This document shows positions 42,488 to 51,682 of a stretch of 64,000 nt of DNA, one piece after another. Location: NCBI GenBank assembly GCA_021414115.1, contig JAIOPD010000120.1:18507-82506 (forward strand), given 5' to 3'. Within the stretch, counting starts at the first letter, position 1, and the number at the start of each line of letters is the position of its first letter. Source of the stretch: Planctomycetia bacterium. Its GTDB lineage: Bacteria; Planctomycetota; Planctomycetia; Pirellulales; UBA1268. The notes beneath the pieces were generated by a model. The model was given only the letters and a program-made list of their open reading frames with translations, did no database searches and was not told the origin of the DNA. Both the position numbers and the translations under genes were made by a program.

Positions 42488-43669
42488 TCACGGCAAGGAG
42501 CGAATCCACTCCGTATCGTGTTTCTGATCGACTTTGAGCGACACCAGCACTTGGACTTTCAAAGGCGTGACGCGATGAAAGTAGACTCGGCCGTTGCTGC
42601 GAGTGCCAGTTGCGACGTGTACTTCAAACCAATCGTGGCGCCTGCCCCGGACCGGGTTTTCCCGCGTCGACGGATCGTCCCCGAGAATGACTTTCAGCGT
42701 ACTGCCAAGCATCCGGACGCTAGTGAAGTCCTCGTCTATCACTGTGGCACTATCGCCAAGGAATTCGATTTCCGGAAATATCTCCCCGAGCACCTTGGAG
42801 ACACTGACTTTTTTCACGACTCGTGTCTGTAAACGATCTCTCTCGCGTGTCATACCATCCAGCTGTTGATTCAGCCGGCTATTTACCTCCTCCGCTTTGA
42901 CAAGGTCTTCGAAAAGCTCGACGGCAAAGCGTGGGCCATCGGCGACCCTCTCCCGCCACTTGGCGATGTTGATCGCAGAGAGGGGACTCTCGCCGCCTGC
43001 GCCTTTCGATACGTTCACGGACAGTAGTGCGTGAAGCCTCTCAATCACCAACCGGCAGGTTGCAGACGGCTGTATGTCTTCAGGTACGGCTGCTCGCGAA
43101 GACCTACGCACCAGCCGTAGGCCATCGCTGGAGACTTCCACATTCGCACTGGTCAGGCCGGCTGTGCCTGCGTTGCCGCGTTGCATCAACCCTGTGTCGG
43201 TCCTCCCCGCAAGAGGCAGTGCCGCGCAAAGTGCGTCGACATGATGTTTTAGCTCAGCAGCGATGTCGTCCTTTTCCAACTCAAAGCACCAGTCGTAGCA
43301 ACGACCATCGGCGGCCGGAGTGTTTGCTGCGGGCGATGCCTTCGCAAATACAGACGCCTCATCGAGCACAGAGGCAACGTAGTCCCTGACTACCACATCC
43401 CCATCGACCATCAGGCGAGAGGAGCTTCCCGAGTCGTCCATGTACAGACGAATCGTGTGGTTAACCGGCGCACCAGACTCAAGCGGCGACACCCCTTCCA
43501 AAAGGTGCCGGTCCCCCGACAAATCAATTGATGACCCGGGGCGTTTGACCGGAAAGAGAATCCCCGCGTAAGACACAGCATCGCGGCCGTCTGGCAGGGA
43601 AATCATACGACGGCGAACGCAGTCAATGACCTCGCCCTCGCTCAGAACGCGGACAATGCACTCGGGCAT
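42488..43669 (-). CDS. Unknown protein downstream of brxHI (BREX-associated)
   Basis: 393 residues from the ATG at 43669, with TAGGAG 9 bases upstream. The N-terminal part is beta-rich (MPECIVRVLSEGEVIDCVRR, GILFPVKRPGSSIDLS); a helical coiled-coil segment (about 225-300, EDLVKAEEVNSRLNQQLDGM) precedes a further beta-rich domain. No family recognised. It lies 35 bases after brxHI on the same strand with no terminator between, so it is probably the last gene of the BREX transcript. A role as accessory or decoy protein is possible. Confidence 0.6.
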   Translation of the reverse strand: MPECIVRVLSEGEVIDCVRRRMISLPDGRDAVSYAGILFPVKRPGSSIDLSGDRHLLEGVSPLESGAPVNHTIRLYMDDSGSSSRLMVDGDVVVRDYVASVLDEASVFAKASPAANTPAADGRCYDWCFELEKDDIAAELKHHVDALCAALPLAGRTDTGLMQRGNAGTAGLTSANVEVSSDGLRLVRRSSRAAVPEDIQPSATCRLVIERLHALLSVNVSKGAGGESPLSAINIAKWRERVADGPRFAVELFEDLVKAEEVNSRLNQQLDGMTRERDRLQTRVVKKVSVSKVLGEIFPEIEFLGDSATVIDEDFTSVRMLGSTLKVILGDDPSTRENPVRGRRHDWFEVHVATGTRSNGRVYFHRVTPLKVQVLVSLKVDQKHDTEWIRSLP

Positions 43670-43704
43670 TTCTGCAGACTCCTACAGGCGTTCCTTGGGT
43701 ATGG

Positions 43705-45816
43705 TTACGAATGAGTCGTGACGAATCGCACCGGCTCCGCCATCACGGCACTGAGACGTGCCATGTCCATCGCTCGTACCTGCAGCATGCGCTGGGCAAG
43801 TTCGGGGGGCAGGCAGTCAGAGAACTTGAGGGCAGTGATGGCGTCGGCGTCGATCGTGGGTAGCAGCGTCTCCGGGGGTGCGCGTCGCAGGTCAACGACC
43901 AGCGGCTCGATCTCGGCCATCGCGGACCCCGTCTCGATCTTCACGGCGTAGTTGTCGTGGCTGATCTTGCCTTCGATCTGACGCTGTAGAGCAGTGGAGA
44001 GACTCGCGTTCACTGCTCTGCCAGCGAACGTCCACCAGCACAACTCTCCATTTGGCTCGGCCGTGACGGTTGTTCCGTCGGTCGTGAGCCACGGGTATTC
44101 GAGCCGCGCTTCGGCAAGGGTGTCGCGGGCCCGCCGTGACCACCAATCCCGGTCGACATCGGTCGCCAGCAGATCGCGGACTCGGCGACACATCGTGAAG
44201 CCAAGACCGACTCCGGGGCTACGCCACCGGGATCGCCCGGCGTCGGCTGCTGGCTCGACGTAGGCTATGCCGTGCTGCCAATCGACGTTGCGCAGGAGCC
44301 ACGGGCGTCCACCGAGCGCAAGGATGACCGGCGCTCCCCGGCTTCTCGGGATGAACGACGAGCTGTCCACGAGCCCGAGTTCCCGTCGCCCGTAGCGCAC
44401 CTGAAACAGTGGTGGCGTCAGAAAGACGCTCATCACCTCCATGTAGTTCCGCCAGCCGTACTCTCGCTCGCCGGCTTCCCCCATGCTCAAGATGCCGGCG
44501 TCTTCCCAGAGGATCGTCTGTTCGAGCATCGCGGCGATGACCGCCTCGACATCCTCCGGGGGCAGGTTGGCAAACCCGGGCATCCTGCCGATCCAGTCGC
44601 GCCACGCGGTCCTGCCGATACCCCTCTCCTGAAGAATGAGAGCGATGAGTTGCTGCGCCAGCACGTGGAACGGCAGCGGCGGAGGCTCGATCGGCTCGAC
44701 GTAGCGATCTCGCCAGAGGTCGATGAGCGCCGCCGCCTGTAGGAGGCCGTTCTCATTGGTGGCGAGGAACAGGCAGTTGCGTGTCGTGCCCGACCGCCTC
44801 CCGGTCCGACCCATGCGCTGGAGAAAGCTCGCCACCCGGCCGGGGGCGTCAATCTGGATCACACGGTCGAGATCGCCGACGTCGATGCCCAATTCGAGCA
44901 CGCTCGTGGCGACGATTACACAGTTCTCCCTGTTTGCGAACGCGTCTTCAGCCTGTCGTCGCTGATCGACCGAGAGCGAACTGTGGGTCACGAAGGCCGT
45001 GGTGCCGAGCCGCGTGAGTTCGGATCCCAGTTCCTCGGCCCGGGAACGGCTCTCGCAGAACACAAGCCGCTTTTCCCCACGGTGGAGCCGAGAGATCACG
45101 ATCGCGGCGTTGGGGATCGAGCCCACGTAGTCGAGGGTGACGTCGGCAGGAGCTGCGGTCGATGCCTCTGGTGCGTAGACGCGCCGCGGACCGCTGCACG
45201 AACCCGCCAACCAGTCACACAGAGCCTCGGGATTGCCCACCGTGGCCGACAGGCCGATCCGCTGCACATCGCGGCCCGCCAGCCGGCTGACCCGCTCCAG
45301 CACCGAGAGCAGGTGCCAGCCACGGTCATCACCAGCGAAAGCGTGGATTTCGTCGATGACGAACGCCTGCAGGTTGCCGAACAGCCGCTCCTCGTCGATG
45401 CGGCTGGATACGAGCATCACCTCCAGCGACTCAGGGGTCGTCAGCAGGATGTCAGGAGGATCGAGCGCGATCTTGCGTCGAGCACCCGCTGAGGTGTCGC
45501 CGTGCCAGAGCGATGCCCGGCGCCCCAGCAGACCGGCATATCGAGCCAAGCGGGTCTCAAGGTTGTTGAGCAGGGCCTTGATGGGGCAGAGATAGATCAC
45601 CGACAACCCCTGCCACTCCTCCGACAGCATCCGAGAGAGCACGGGAAATGCGGCGGCCTCAGTCTTGCCGCCCGCCGTGGGTGCCAGCACGATCTGGTGC
45701 TCGCCGGCGAGAAGCCTCGGGATCACGGCCTCTTGGAATGGCCGCAGCTCCCGCCAGCCCAGAGAGTTGACGACGTGATGCTGCAGCGCGGGGTGGAGGA
45801 GATCGAAGTTGCTCAT
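43705..45816 (-). CDS. brxHI: BREX type 2 helicase BrxHI (Lhr-like)
   Basis: 703 residues from the ATG at 45816, with GGAG 6 bases upstream. Superfamily 2 helicase motifs: FQEAVIPRL, Walker A VLAPTAGGKTEAA (about 45-57), IYLCPIKALLNNL, LLTTPESLEVML, DEIHAFAGDDRG, SATVGNPEAL, VIVATSVLELGIDVGD and QRMGRTGRR, followed by a long C-terminal Lhr-type domain. In type 2 BREX this helicase completes the six-gene system. It is displaced from brxD by two extra genes, a 7.6-kb-long transcript from pglW notwithstanding. Confidence 0.9.
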   Translation of the reverse strand: MSNFDLLHPALQHHVVNSLGWRELRPFQEAVIPRLLAGEHQIVLAPTAGGKTEAAAFPVLSRMLSEEWQGLSVIYLCPIKALLNNLETRLARYAGLLGRRASLWHGDTSAGARRKIALDPPDILLTTPESLEVMLVSSRIDEERLFGNLQAFVIDEIHAFAGDDRGWHLLSVLERVSRLAGRDVQRIGLSATVGNPEALCDWLAGSCSGPRRVYAPEASTAAPADVTLDYVGSIPNAAIVISRLHRGEKRLVFCESRSRAEELGSELTRLGTTAFVTHSSLSVDQRRQAEDAFANRENCVIVATSVLELGIDVGDLDRVIQIDAPGRVASFLQRMGRTGRRSGTTRNCLFLATNENGLLQAAALIDLWRDRYVEPIEPPPLPFHVLAQQLIALILQERGIGRTAWRDWIGRMPGFANLPPEDVEAVIAAMLEQTILWEDAGILSMGEAGEREYGWRNYMEVMSVFLTPPLFQVRYGRRELGLVDSSSFIPRSRGAPVILALGGRPWLLRNVDWQHGIAYVEPAADAGRSRWRSPGVGLGFTMCRRVRDLLATDVDRDWWSRRARDTLAEARLEYPWLTTDGTTVTAEPNGELCWWTFAGRAVNASLSTALQRQIEGKISHDNYAVKIETGSAMAEIEPLVVDLRRAPPETLLPTIDADAITALKFSDCLPPELAQRMLQVRAMDMARLSAVMAEPVRFVTTHS

Positions 45817-45835
45817 GCTCATCTCCACACTGATT

Positions 45836-46519
45836 TCACAGTCCGGGAATCACCAGTGACAGTAACTGGCGCACCCCCTTCCATGCCGAAAAGCCGGCAG
45901 GCACATCGTCTGCATCGAGGAGAACTGCGTTGCCCTTATGTGGAGAAGAAGCTGAGATACATACCGGCTCGAATAATACGCACGGTAAGCTTTCAAGCCG
46001 AGTCGTCCGAAACTCAATCGAAGGATCCCAAGCAATCATTCGACTGACATCAAAGGTTGAGTTCTGCCCGCTTGCGGATGTTGGCTCCCCTGCCGTTTCG
46101 AGAACGATGGTCCCGGTCGTCCCGCTATGGGGACACCACGCCTGCTTCACGAATATGCAATTCGTGCTCGTCGCCGCAAGCGAAAGGCTGACACAGGTGC
46201 GGAGTCGAACGGTTGACGACATTGCGACCACACGAGCTATATCAATGCACACCGGCGCAGTGTGTGACACCTCAATGGCAATCAGTCGCCGCCCTTCCGC
46301 GCAGTCAAGCACCAGAAGGCCCGGCCTCGTGGTCGTATAAGCTCGTCGCATTAGCAGGAAGCCGTTCCTTACGCGCGCCCACAGACAGTCAGTCGGCGGA
46401 ATCCACTGCGACCTTCTCCTGACGCCTCCCTCGGTGAGAAACCGTTTGCTTCGTTTGACTTGCCAAGCTTCGCGGGGCGCAACCGGGATTTCCAACTTTG
46501 GACCAATTGTGGTTTTCAT
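45836..46519 (-). CDS. Unknown protein inserted in the BREX operon (227 residues)
   Basis: No family recognised. The N-terminus is basic (KRSKRFLTEGGVRRRS), the middle beta-rich (LLVLDCAEGRRLIAIEVSH, CVSLSLAATSTNCIFVKQAW), the end amphipathic. There is no signal peptide or membrane helix. The codon use is visibly less GC-rich than that of the BREX genes. It follows the membrane protein by 14 bases and precedes brxHI by 19, so it is co-transcribed. Confidence 0.55.
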   Translation of the reverse strand: MKTTIGPKLEIPVAPREAWQVKRSKRFLTEGGVRRRSQWIPPTDCLWARVRNGFLLMRRAYTTTRPGLLVLDCAEGRRLIAIEVSHTAPVCIDIARVVAMSSTVRLRTCVSLSLAATSTNCIFVKQAWCPHSGTTGTIVLETAGEPTSASGQNSTFDVSRMIAWDPSIEFRTTRLESLPCVLFEPVCISASSPHKGNAVLLDADDVPAGFSAWKGVRQLLSLVIPGL

Positions 46520-46533
46520 GGGGCCGGTGCTTG

Positions 46534-47619
46534 TTATGGAGTATGTGGGGGTGTCGGTGTGGTCGGTAAGTGGAACATGAACGCCCCGCCGCCATACAGG
46601 AAAGATCTACACACTAAGAACAGAAGACTGCGCACAACGATCCAGCACAGACTCAGAACAGACAAGTATTGCAGCACCCTATAGACAGACTTCGCAAAGC
46701 TGTAGGAAGCCCGCACTCCAAGCGATGCTGCGGCAATTGCAGGACGGCCGTATTCTCTGGCCCCATGGCGCACAAAGCACCAGAAGAGCCACTCTCGTGG
46801 GTCCCACCAACGACCGCGCATTTGACTCGCCTGTTCGACGACAGAGCTTCCGGCGTCGACCCCTTGCTCGAGAATCGCCTCTGTTTCAAAGACTTTCTGG
46901 GCGAGGTAACTTTCAATGGCGTTGCCCAGAGTGCAGCACACAAACACAGCGCCAAGAAAAATTGGGAGCAACGTCGCTACTCCTGCAGCAACCTTTGGCC
47001 ATGAAGGACGCTTGAGCCGCAATTGCCGATTGTCGTGCGCAATCTTGCCGACGCATGCGGCAACAGCCCATACCGCGGAAAGGATGATTGCAACTCGTGA
47101 GCCCGATTCGATTGATGATGCGAGCGTCACCATGCTTACGGTTAAGGGGATTAGCCCCGCAACAGTTAAGGAGTTCCGCATCCACGGCAGCACAACAAAC
47201 AAAAGAAGGACGAGGAACGCGCACGCGAGACGACTAAAGAGTAGCCAGCGAGCCGCGGCGGCCGCGTCTTGGTTATCGTTGTTCCATTTGGAGCGCCAGT
47301 CTTCAAAACGTGAATTAATAAGCGAGGCAATCTGATTCATGCGAAAGCGGCGCAGATCGCCCTCACGGTCACGTTCCTTTTTCGACAGTCCGGAAACCTC
47401 AGCGTAGTGCTCTCTTAAGTGTTCCTCGATCCTCATTCTCTCTCTCAGCCCGACGGGGAGCGGAATGTCGGCAGGAGGAAGACTTGCCATTTCAAGTGGA
47501 ATGGCAAGAGCAGCCGCAAAGCTCGTCGCCATGACGAGCAAGCCAAGCTTCATGAGCTCCTTCCGAGTGAAACCGAAAGCAGAAAAAGGCACGTCAAAGT
47601 TAGGCAGTGCGAGCTGCAT
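46534..47619 (-). CDS. Six-helix membrane protein inserted in the BREX operon
   Basis: 361 residues from the ATG at 47619; a TTG at 47631 would overlap the brxD stop and is also possible. Predicted helices: about 20-40 (LGLLVMATSFAAALAIPL), 122-145 (LACAFLVLLLFVVLPW), 150-170, 178-197 (VAIILSAVWAVAACVGKIA), 212-235 (LLPIFLGAVFVCCTLGNA) and 312-335. A soluble loop of about 75 residues lies between helices 1 and 2 and is rich in Arg/Glu (SKKERDREGDLRRFRMNQI). No known domain. Its place inside the coupled operon implies that it works with BREX; more AT-rich DNA suggests a separate origin. Confidence 0.6.
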   Translation of the reverse strand: MQLALPNFDVPFSAFGFTRKELMKLGLLVMATSFAAALAIPLEMASLPPADIPLPVGLRERMRIEEHLREHYAEVSGLSKKERDREGDLRRFRMNQIASLINSRFEDWRSKWNNDNQDAAAAARWLLFSRLACAFLVLLLFVVLPWMRNSLTVAGLIPLTVSMVTLASSIESGSRVAIILSAVWAVAACVGKIAHDNRQLRLKRPSWPKVAAGVATLLPIFLGAVFVCCTLGNAIESYLAQKVFETEAILEQGVDAGSSVVEQASQMRGRWWDPREWLFWCFVRHGAREYGRPAIAAASLGVRASYSFAKSVYRVLQYLSVLSLCWIVVRSLLFLVCRSFLYGGGAFMFHLPTTPTPPHTP

Positions 47620-47627
47620 GGCGTATT

Positions 47628-48944
47628 TCAATGTGGTGGAAGCTGAATGTCATCGACGCCCCCGGCGCCGGCTGCTTCGCGTTCCAAGGGGTTCAGTTCG
47701 GTCTCGGCGAGCGTAAGCGTGTAGTGGGCCAAAGGATCGAAGTCGGCGAACTGGTCGACCCGGTCCAGAACGTCGGCCACGAGCTTCTTGAGGTAGATGC
47801 GTGGGGCGATCCCCACTTTGCCGCCAAGCTTGCCCGCCACGCCCTCTGCGAGCCGCCGGATGAAGGCGTCGTTACACGTTTCGGTTATTCGCTCTGGCGA
47901 CGAGGCGCAAGACGCGAAAATGTCCCGGACCTTTGTGCCGACCTTGGCGAGCCGGTCGATGTCGAAGGGTGGCAGCCGCATCTGGACGGCTCGGGGGTTG
48001 TCGAACCGCGCGTCGGTCTGGAAGTCAACGTGCAGCCGCTGCGCGAGAGGTTCAAGCCGCTGGATGCCTTGTGGGCCGTCGTAGAAGGCAGGTGTACCCG
48101 TGATGAGAAGCAACAGGCCGGGAAACCGGCCTCCCTCAACCTCATCGATGAGTTGCCGCAGGGCGTTGAGACTCTTGTCGCGAGCGTCCGACCGCACCCG
48201 CTGAATCGTCTCCACCTCATCGAGCACGACGAACAGCCCGGCATGCCCGGCGTCGCGGAGCATGGTGAGAACGCCCTGTAAGAAGCCGAAGGCACCGAAG
48301 TGGTCGAGGTCACCCTTGATGCCTGCCACCCGCTTGGCCGTAGCGGCGACGTGTGGCTGGCCAGCTGCCCACGCCAGTAGTCCGTCGGCCGTGCCACGAT
48401 CCCCGGCTACGCTCGCCTGCCGATACCCGCGGATGGCAGCAGCAAAGAGGGGCGCCTGATTGCTGACCGCGGCAAGCCGGGTTTCGAGCAAGGCATTCGT
48501 GCGAGCAATGAGCCCCTTCTCGTCGATATTGCCGCCCTCGGCCAGCACGTCTTCTTCGAGGACGTGGAACCAGCCGTCCACGACGTTGCGCAAAGCACCC
48601 TCGGGTGTATCCGTTGTCGCCAGCCGCTCCATGAGCCGCCGATACACGGTTTCAAGTTTGTGGAGAGGCGTCTCGGTCTCCGAAATCTGCACCTCGCTCG
48701 TGACGAACCCCTTCCGGCGGGCCCGGTCGGCGAGCCAGCGGGTGAAGAATGTCTTGCCGCAGCCGTAATCACCCCGCACGGCCTTGAAGACGCCGCGCCC
48801 GGATGCCACGGCTTCGAGGTCGGCATCGACTGCCGGCTCGAATCGTTCGAGGCCCACGCAGAACGCATCGAGGCTGGCACGGGGCACTGTTCCCCGCCGC
48901 AAGGCGTCGATGATCTCGCTGGCCCGTGCACGGCTGATCGTCAT
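47628..48944 (-). CDS. brxD: BREX type 2 ATP-binding protein BrxD
   Basis: 438 residues. P-loop ATPase of the DUF2791 kind: Walker A VRGDYGCGKTFFTRWLA (about 56-72), Walker B GLFVVLDEVETIQRV (about 234-248), sensor LLLLITGTPAFYDG. The N-terminus (ASEIIDALRRGTVPRASLDA) and the C-terminal RIYLKKLVADVLDRVDQF are typical. ATGA overlap with pglZ shows coupling. It likely drives assembly or scanning with the helicase BrxHI. Confidence 0.93.
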   Translation of the reverse strand: MTISRARASEIIDALRRGTVPRASLDAFCVGLERFEPAVDADLEAVASGRGVFKAVRGDYGCGKTFFTRWLADRARRKGFVTSEVQISETETPLHKLETVYRRLMERLATTDTPEGALRNVVDGWFHVLEEDVLAEGGNIDEKGLIARTNALLETRLAAVSNQAPLFAAAIRGYRQASVAGDRGTADGLLAWAAGQPHVAATAKRVAGIKGDLDHFGAFGFLQGVLTMLRDAGHAGLFVVLDEVETIQRVRSDARDKSLNALRQLIDEVEGGRFPGLLLLITGTPAFYDGPQGIQRLEPLAQRLHVDFQTDARFDNPRAVQMRLPPFDIDRLAKVGTKVRDIFASCASSPERITETCNDAFIRRLAEGVAGKLGGKVGIAPRIYLKKLVADVLDRVDQFADFDPLAHYTLTLAETELNPLEREAAGAGGVDDIQLPPH

Positions 48945-51682
48945 GACTGGTCGCTTCCCGTGTCTGAGATTCCGAACTGCACCAGAAGCGTCCGCCGCTC
49001 GAACGACACCGTATCGCTCTCCATATCGACTGTAATCACGGGATAGCCGTCGACATTGAAAAGCCGCTGGGCATGCGTGAGAAGCCCGGCCATGCGGAAC
49101 GGTGGATAGGCCAACGCCCGGGCAAGAGCGGGCTTCGTCATCCGTCCACCACGAGCATCGAGCTGAGCCAACAAATGCTTGAACAGGTCGTCGCCGGCGT
49201 AGGCCCGTGCGAGGAGTTTGCGTTGGGCGGCGAAGTCGGGGGTGGTGAACAACTCGTCGAGCCAGCTCGGGACCGTGACCGTCGAGGTGGCTGGCTCCGG
49301 CGCGACTCTTGGCCGCGGTACTGGCACGTGTTCTTCGCGGTGCTTGTCGAAGAGCGTGCCGACTGGTGGGGTAGTTGGCTGCTCAGCCACCGTATCCACG
49401 GGCGAGACGGGTGCCGGCTCTTGTCCTGCCGACTCGTCCCACCACGACGGAGTCGCCTCTGGTGCAGCCTGCCAGCCAGTGGGTTCCGCCTTGTCTTCCG
49501 CGGGAATCAACACTGCGATGGGTACGACCATCTCCTGCGGGTTCACACCGCCGTGGTAGCCCCGGTTCGCCGTGGCGATGTACCGAACACTCTCGCTCCA
49601 CGTGGTGACCAGTTCGCCACCGGGAACGAGCACGCGGTTGCCACGGAATGCCAACTCATCAGGTGCCGATGGCCCTCCGCCCGTCGGCCGCCACCGGGCG
49701 CCACCGTCGCTACTGACGCGGGCCGTCGATCCGCGGTCGAGGACGTGACCATGATCGCTCGTGAGCACAACAGCCCGGCCACCCGAGCGGGCCTCGTAGA
49801 GCAAGGCCCGGAGCAGCTCCAGCGTTTCGAGCGTCCATCGCACGGTGAGTTGGTCAGCCTTGCCAAGATGGTCGTCGACGGCGTTGACGATGACACCCAC
49901 GACCCGCCGAGTGGGAGAGGCGATCTCGTCGCGAACGGCCGCCGGCAGTGTGTTACCGGGAATGTCACCCTTGGCGTAGAGCCGAGGTGGGCGGTTGGCA
50001 GTCGATACGCCCACGAGCCCGCTGTGCGCTGCGAATGCCGATGCTTCGTCGGTGCCGCCAGTGACGAGCCGACCGGCCAGCAGGCTTGCGCGGGAATACT
50101 GCGTCTCCGAGGGAATTGTTGCCAGCACGGGACGAAGCGATGTGCGTCCCTCCTCGACGATCGGCCGCCACAACTGCTCCGCGGTGAGGGCATCGACGAG
50201 TTCCCGGCATACTGCTGCAGACATGCCATCGAGGACGACCAGCAGCACAGGCTTCTGGCGAGCCAGCGGGACGACGACCTCGTCGAGCACCTGCTCAATG
50301 CGCAGGAGCTTGTCGGAGTACGCGCCCGTGGAGACCGTGTTCTGCAGGAGTCGCCCAAAGGCTTCGGCCTGTTTCTCCTGTTCCTTCGTGGCAGCCGTCT
50401 GTAGCGTGGCAACCGCGTCGGAGAGTTCCCGGGATTCGGCGACCCTCCCGATCGTGTCGCGGGCCCAGTCCACGAAGCTCCCAGTGGCCAGATAGTCAGC
50501 CGCGGCGTCGGCGAGAGACTGCGGCTGTGCGGGCGATGACCGCCGCCATGCCAGCCATCGTGCCAGCCGCATCGCCATCGTGAGCCGTTCCTGCTCGCTC
50601 GTTCGGGTATGCGTCTGGTCGTGGCACCGCACGAGGGCCGCCGCCTGTGACACAGCATCGAGGTTCGTCCCCGTGCCGCCCGTGAACTCCCGGATCGCCG
50701 CCGCAAACCCTCCGAGCCGCTGCGTGAGGCCCAGTGGCAGGATGGGGCTGGCATGCGCGAAGTTCACCGCATCGAGGTCCTGCAGCAGTTCCTCGGCCCG
50801 CGCCAATATCCGCCGCTGCTCGGCAGGGTCTCCGATGCCAGCACGGACCAGCGCCGCCGCCTCCCCGGCGACCCGCTTGAACGTGTCGGCTGACCAGCGG
50901 CGGCGGGACAGGTGGGTCGCTTCGAGCATCCCGAGCGACCGCTCCGCCCGGCCTTCGACCTCCGGGGCGACCATTACGCCAGCGGAGAGGGCCAGTGGGA
51001 CGGCATCCGGTCGGTCGCTTCGCTCCGCCGCGGACAAGACGAAGTCCGCAGCTGATCCCGCCTTCTGGCACACCCAGTCCTTCATGGCGTCGCGCAGCTG
51101 CTCCGGCAGTTCGCGATAGCGGCGCACATTGCCGGCGTCGAGCGACCACCGCAGCAGGCTGTGGACGTCGGGAACGTCCACGGTGAGTCCGATGGCGGCG
51201 TTGAGCAGTTCTCGCCAGAGCGTATCGGCACCGAGGCAGCCGCTCTTGGCAGCCACGGGACGCCGGCTGCCGAGGTATTCGATGGCAGCATCGGCGAGCC
51301 AATCGTGCTGTACGAGTTGTGGATCGATCGAGTCAGCGGCGAACTGCTGCTGCACGAGACTCCAGCGGTCGATCGAAAAGAGCCGCTGCCGATGGAGCCG
51401 GGCGAAGATGTCTCGGCTGATCTCGGCATCGGGAAGGTTTGTGACGATCACCTTCACGACCCGGGGGAGTTCGGGCGGTGGCGCCTCACGCAGGGCCAGC
51501 CGCATGGCCAGCGGTGAATCACACTGCCGGATGAGGTAGCCGGCCTCGCCGTCGGTATGGACGGCCTCACCGATCCACCGGCTGGGTGCGCGGATACCGA
51601 TCGGCCGCTCGACCTGCTTCTTGCGGCCGAGCGCGGTCACCTCCGCCTTGATCTGGTTGAACGAGAGCGCAGCGGCCATCAC
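48941..51682 (-). CDS. pglZ: BREX type 2 phosphatase-fold protein PglZ
   Basis: 913 residues. The alkaline-phosphatase-like core shows VLLVVLDGMSAAVCRELV (metal-binding Asp near 482) and VLTSDHGHVLDRG (near 642), with SRASLLAGRL between. The N-terminal 400 residues are helical. The C-terminus ends in a winged-helix-like segment (ALARALAYPPFRMAGLLTHA). PglZ is needed for both modification and phage restriction in BREX/Pgl. Overlaps pglY and brxD by 4 bases each. Confidence 0.93.
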   Translation of the reverse strand: MMAAALSFNQIKAEVTALGRKKQVERPIGIRAPSRWIGEAVHTDGEAGYLIRQCDSPLAMRLALREAPPPELPRVVKVIVTNLPDAEISRDIFARLHRQRLFSIDRWSLVQQQFAADSIDPQLVQHDWLADAAIEYLGSRRPVAAKSGCLGADTLWRELLNAAIGLTVDVPDVHSLLRWSLDAGNVRRYRELPEQLRDAMKDWVCQKAGSAADFVLSAAERSDRPDAVPLALSAGVMVAPEVEGRAERSLGMLEATHLSRRRWSADTFKRVAGEAAALVRAGIGDPAEQRRILARAEELLQDLDAVNFAHASPILPLGLTQRLGGFAAAIREFTGGTGTNLDAVSQAAALVRCHDQTHTRTSEQERLTMAMRLARWLAWRRSSPAQPQSLADAAADYLATGSFVDWARDTIGRVAESRELSDAVATLQTAATKEQEKQAEAFGRLLQNTVSTGAYSDKLLRIEQVLDEVVVPLARQKPVLLVVLDGMSAAVCRELVDALTAEQLWRPIVEEGRTSLRPVLATIPSETQYSRASLLAGRLVTGGTDEASAFAAHSGLVGVSTANRPPRLYAKGDIPGNTLPAAVRDEIASPTRRVVGVIVNAVDDHLGKADQLTVRWTLETLELLRALLYEARSGGRAVVLTSDHGHVLDRGSTARVSSDGGARWRPTGGGPSAPDELAFRGNRVLVPGGELVTTWSESVRYIATANRGYHGGVNPQEMVVPIAVLIPAEDKAEPTGWQAAPEATPSWWDESAGQEPAPVSPVDTVAEQPTTPPVGTLFDKHREEHVPVPRPRVAPEPATSTVTVPSWLDELFTTPDFAAQRKLLARAYAGDDLFKHLLAQLDARGGRMTKPALARALAYPPFRMAGLLTHAQRLFNVDGYPVITVDMESDTVSFERRTLLVQFGISDTGSDQS

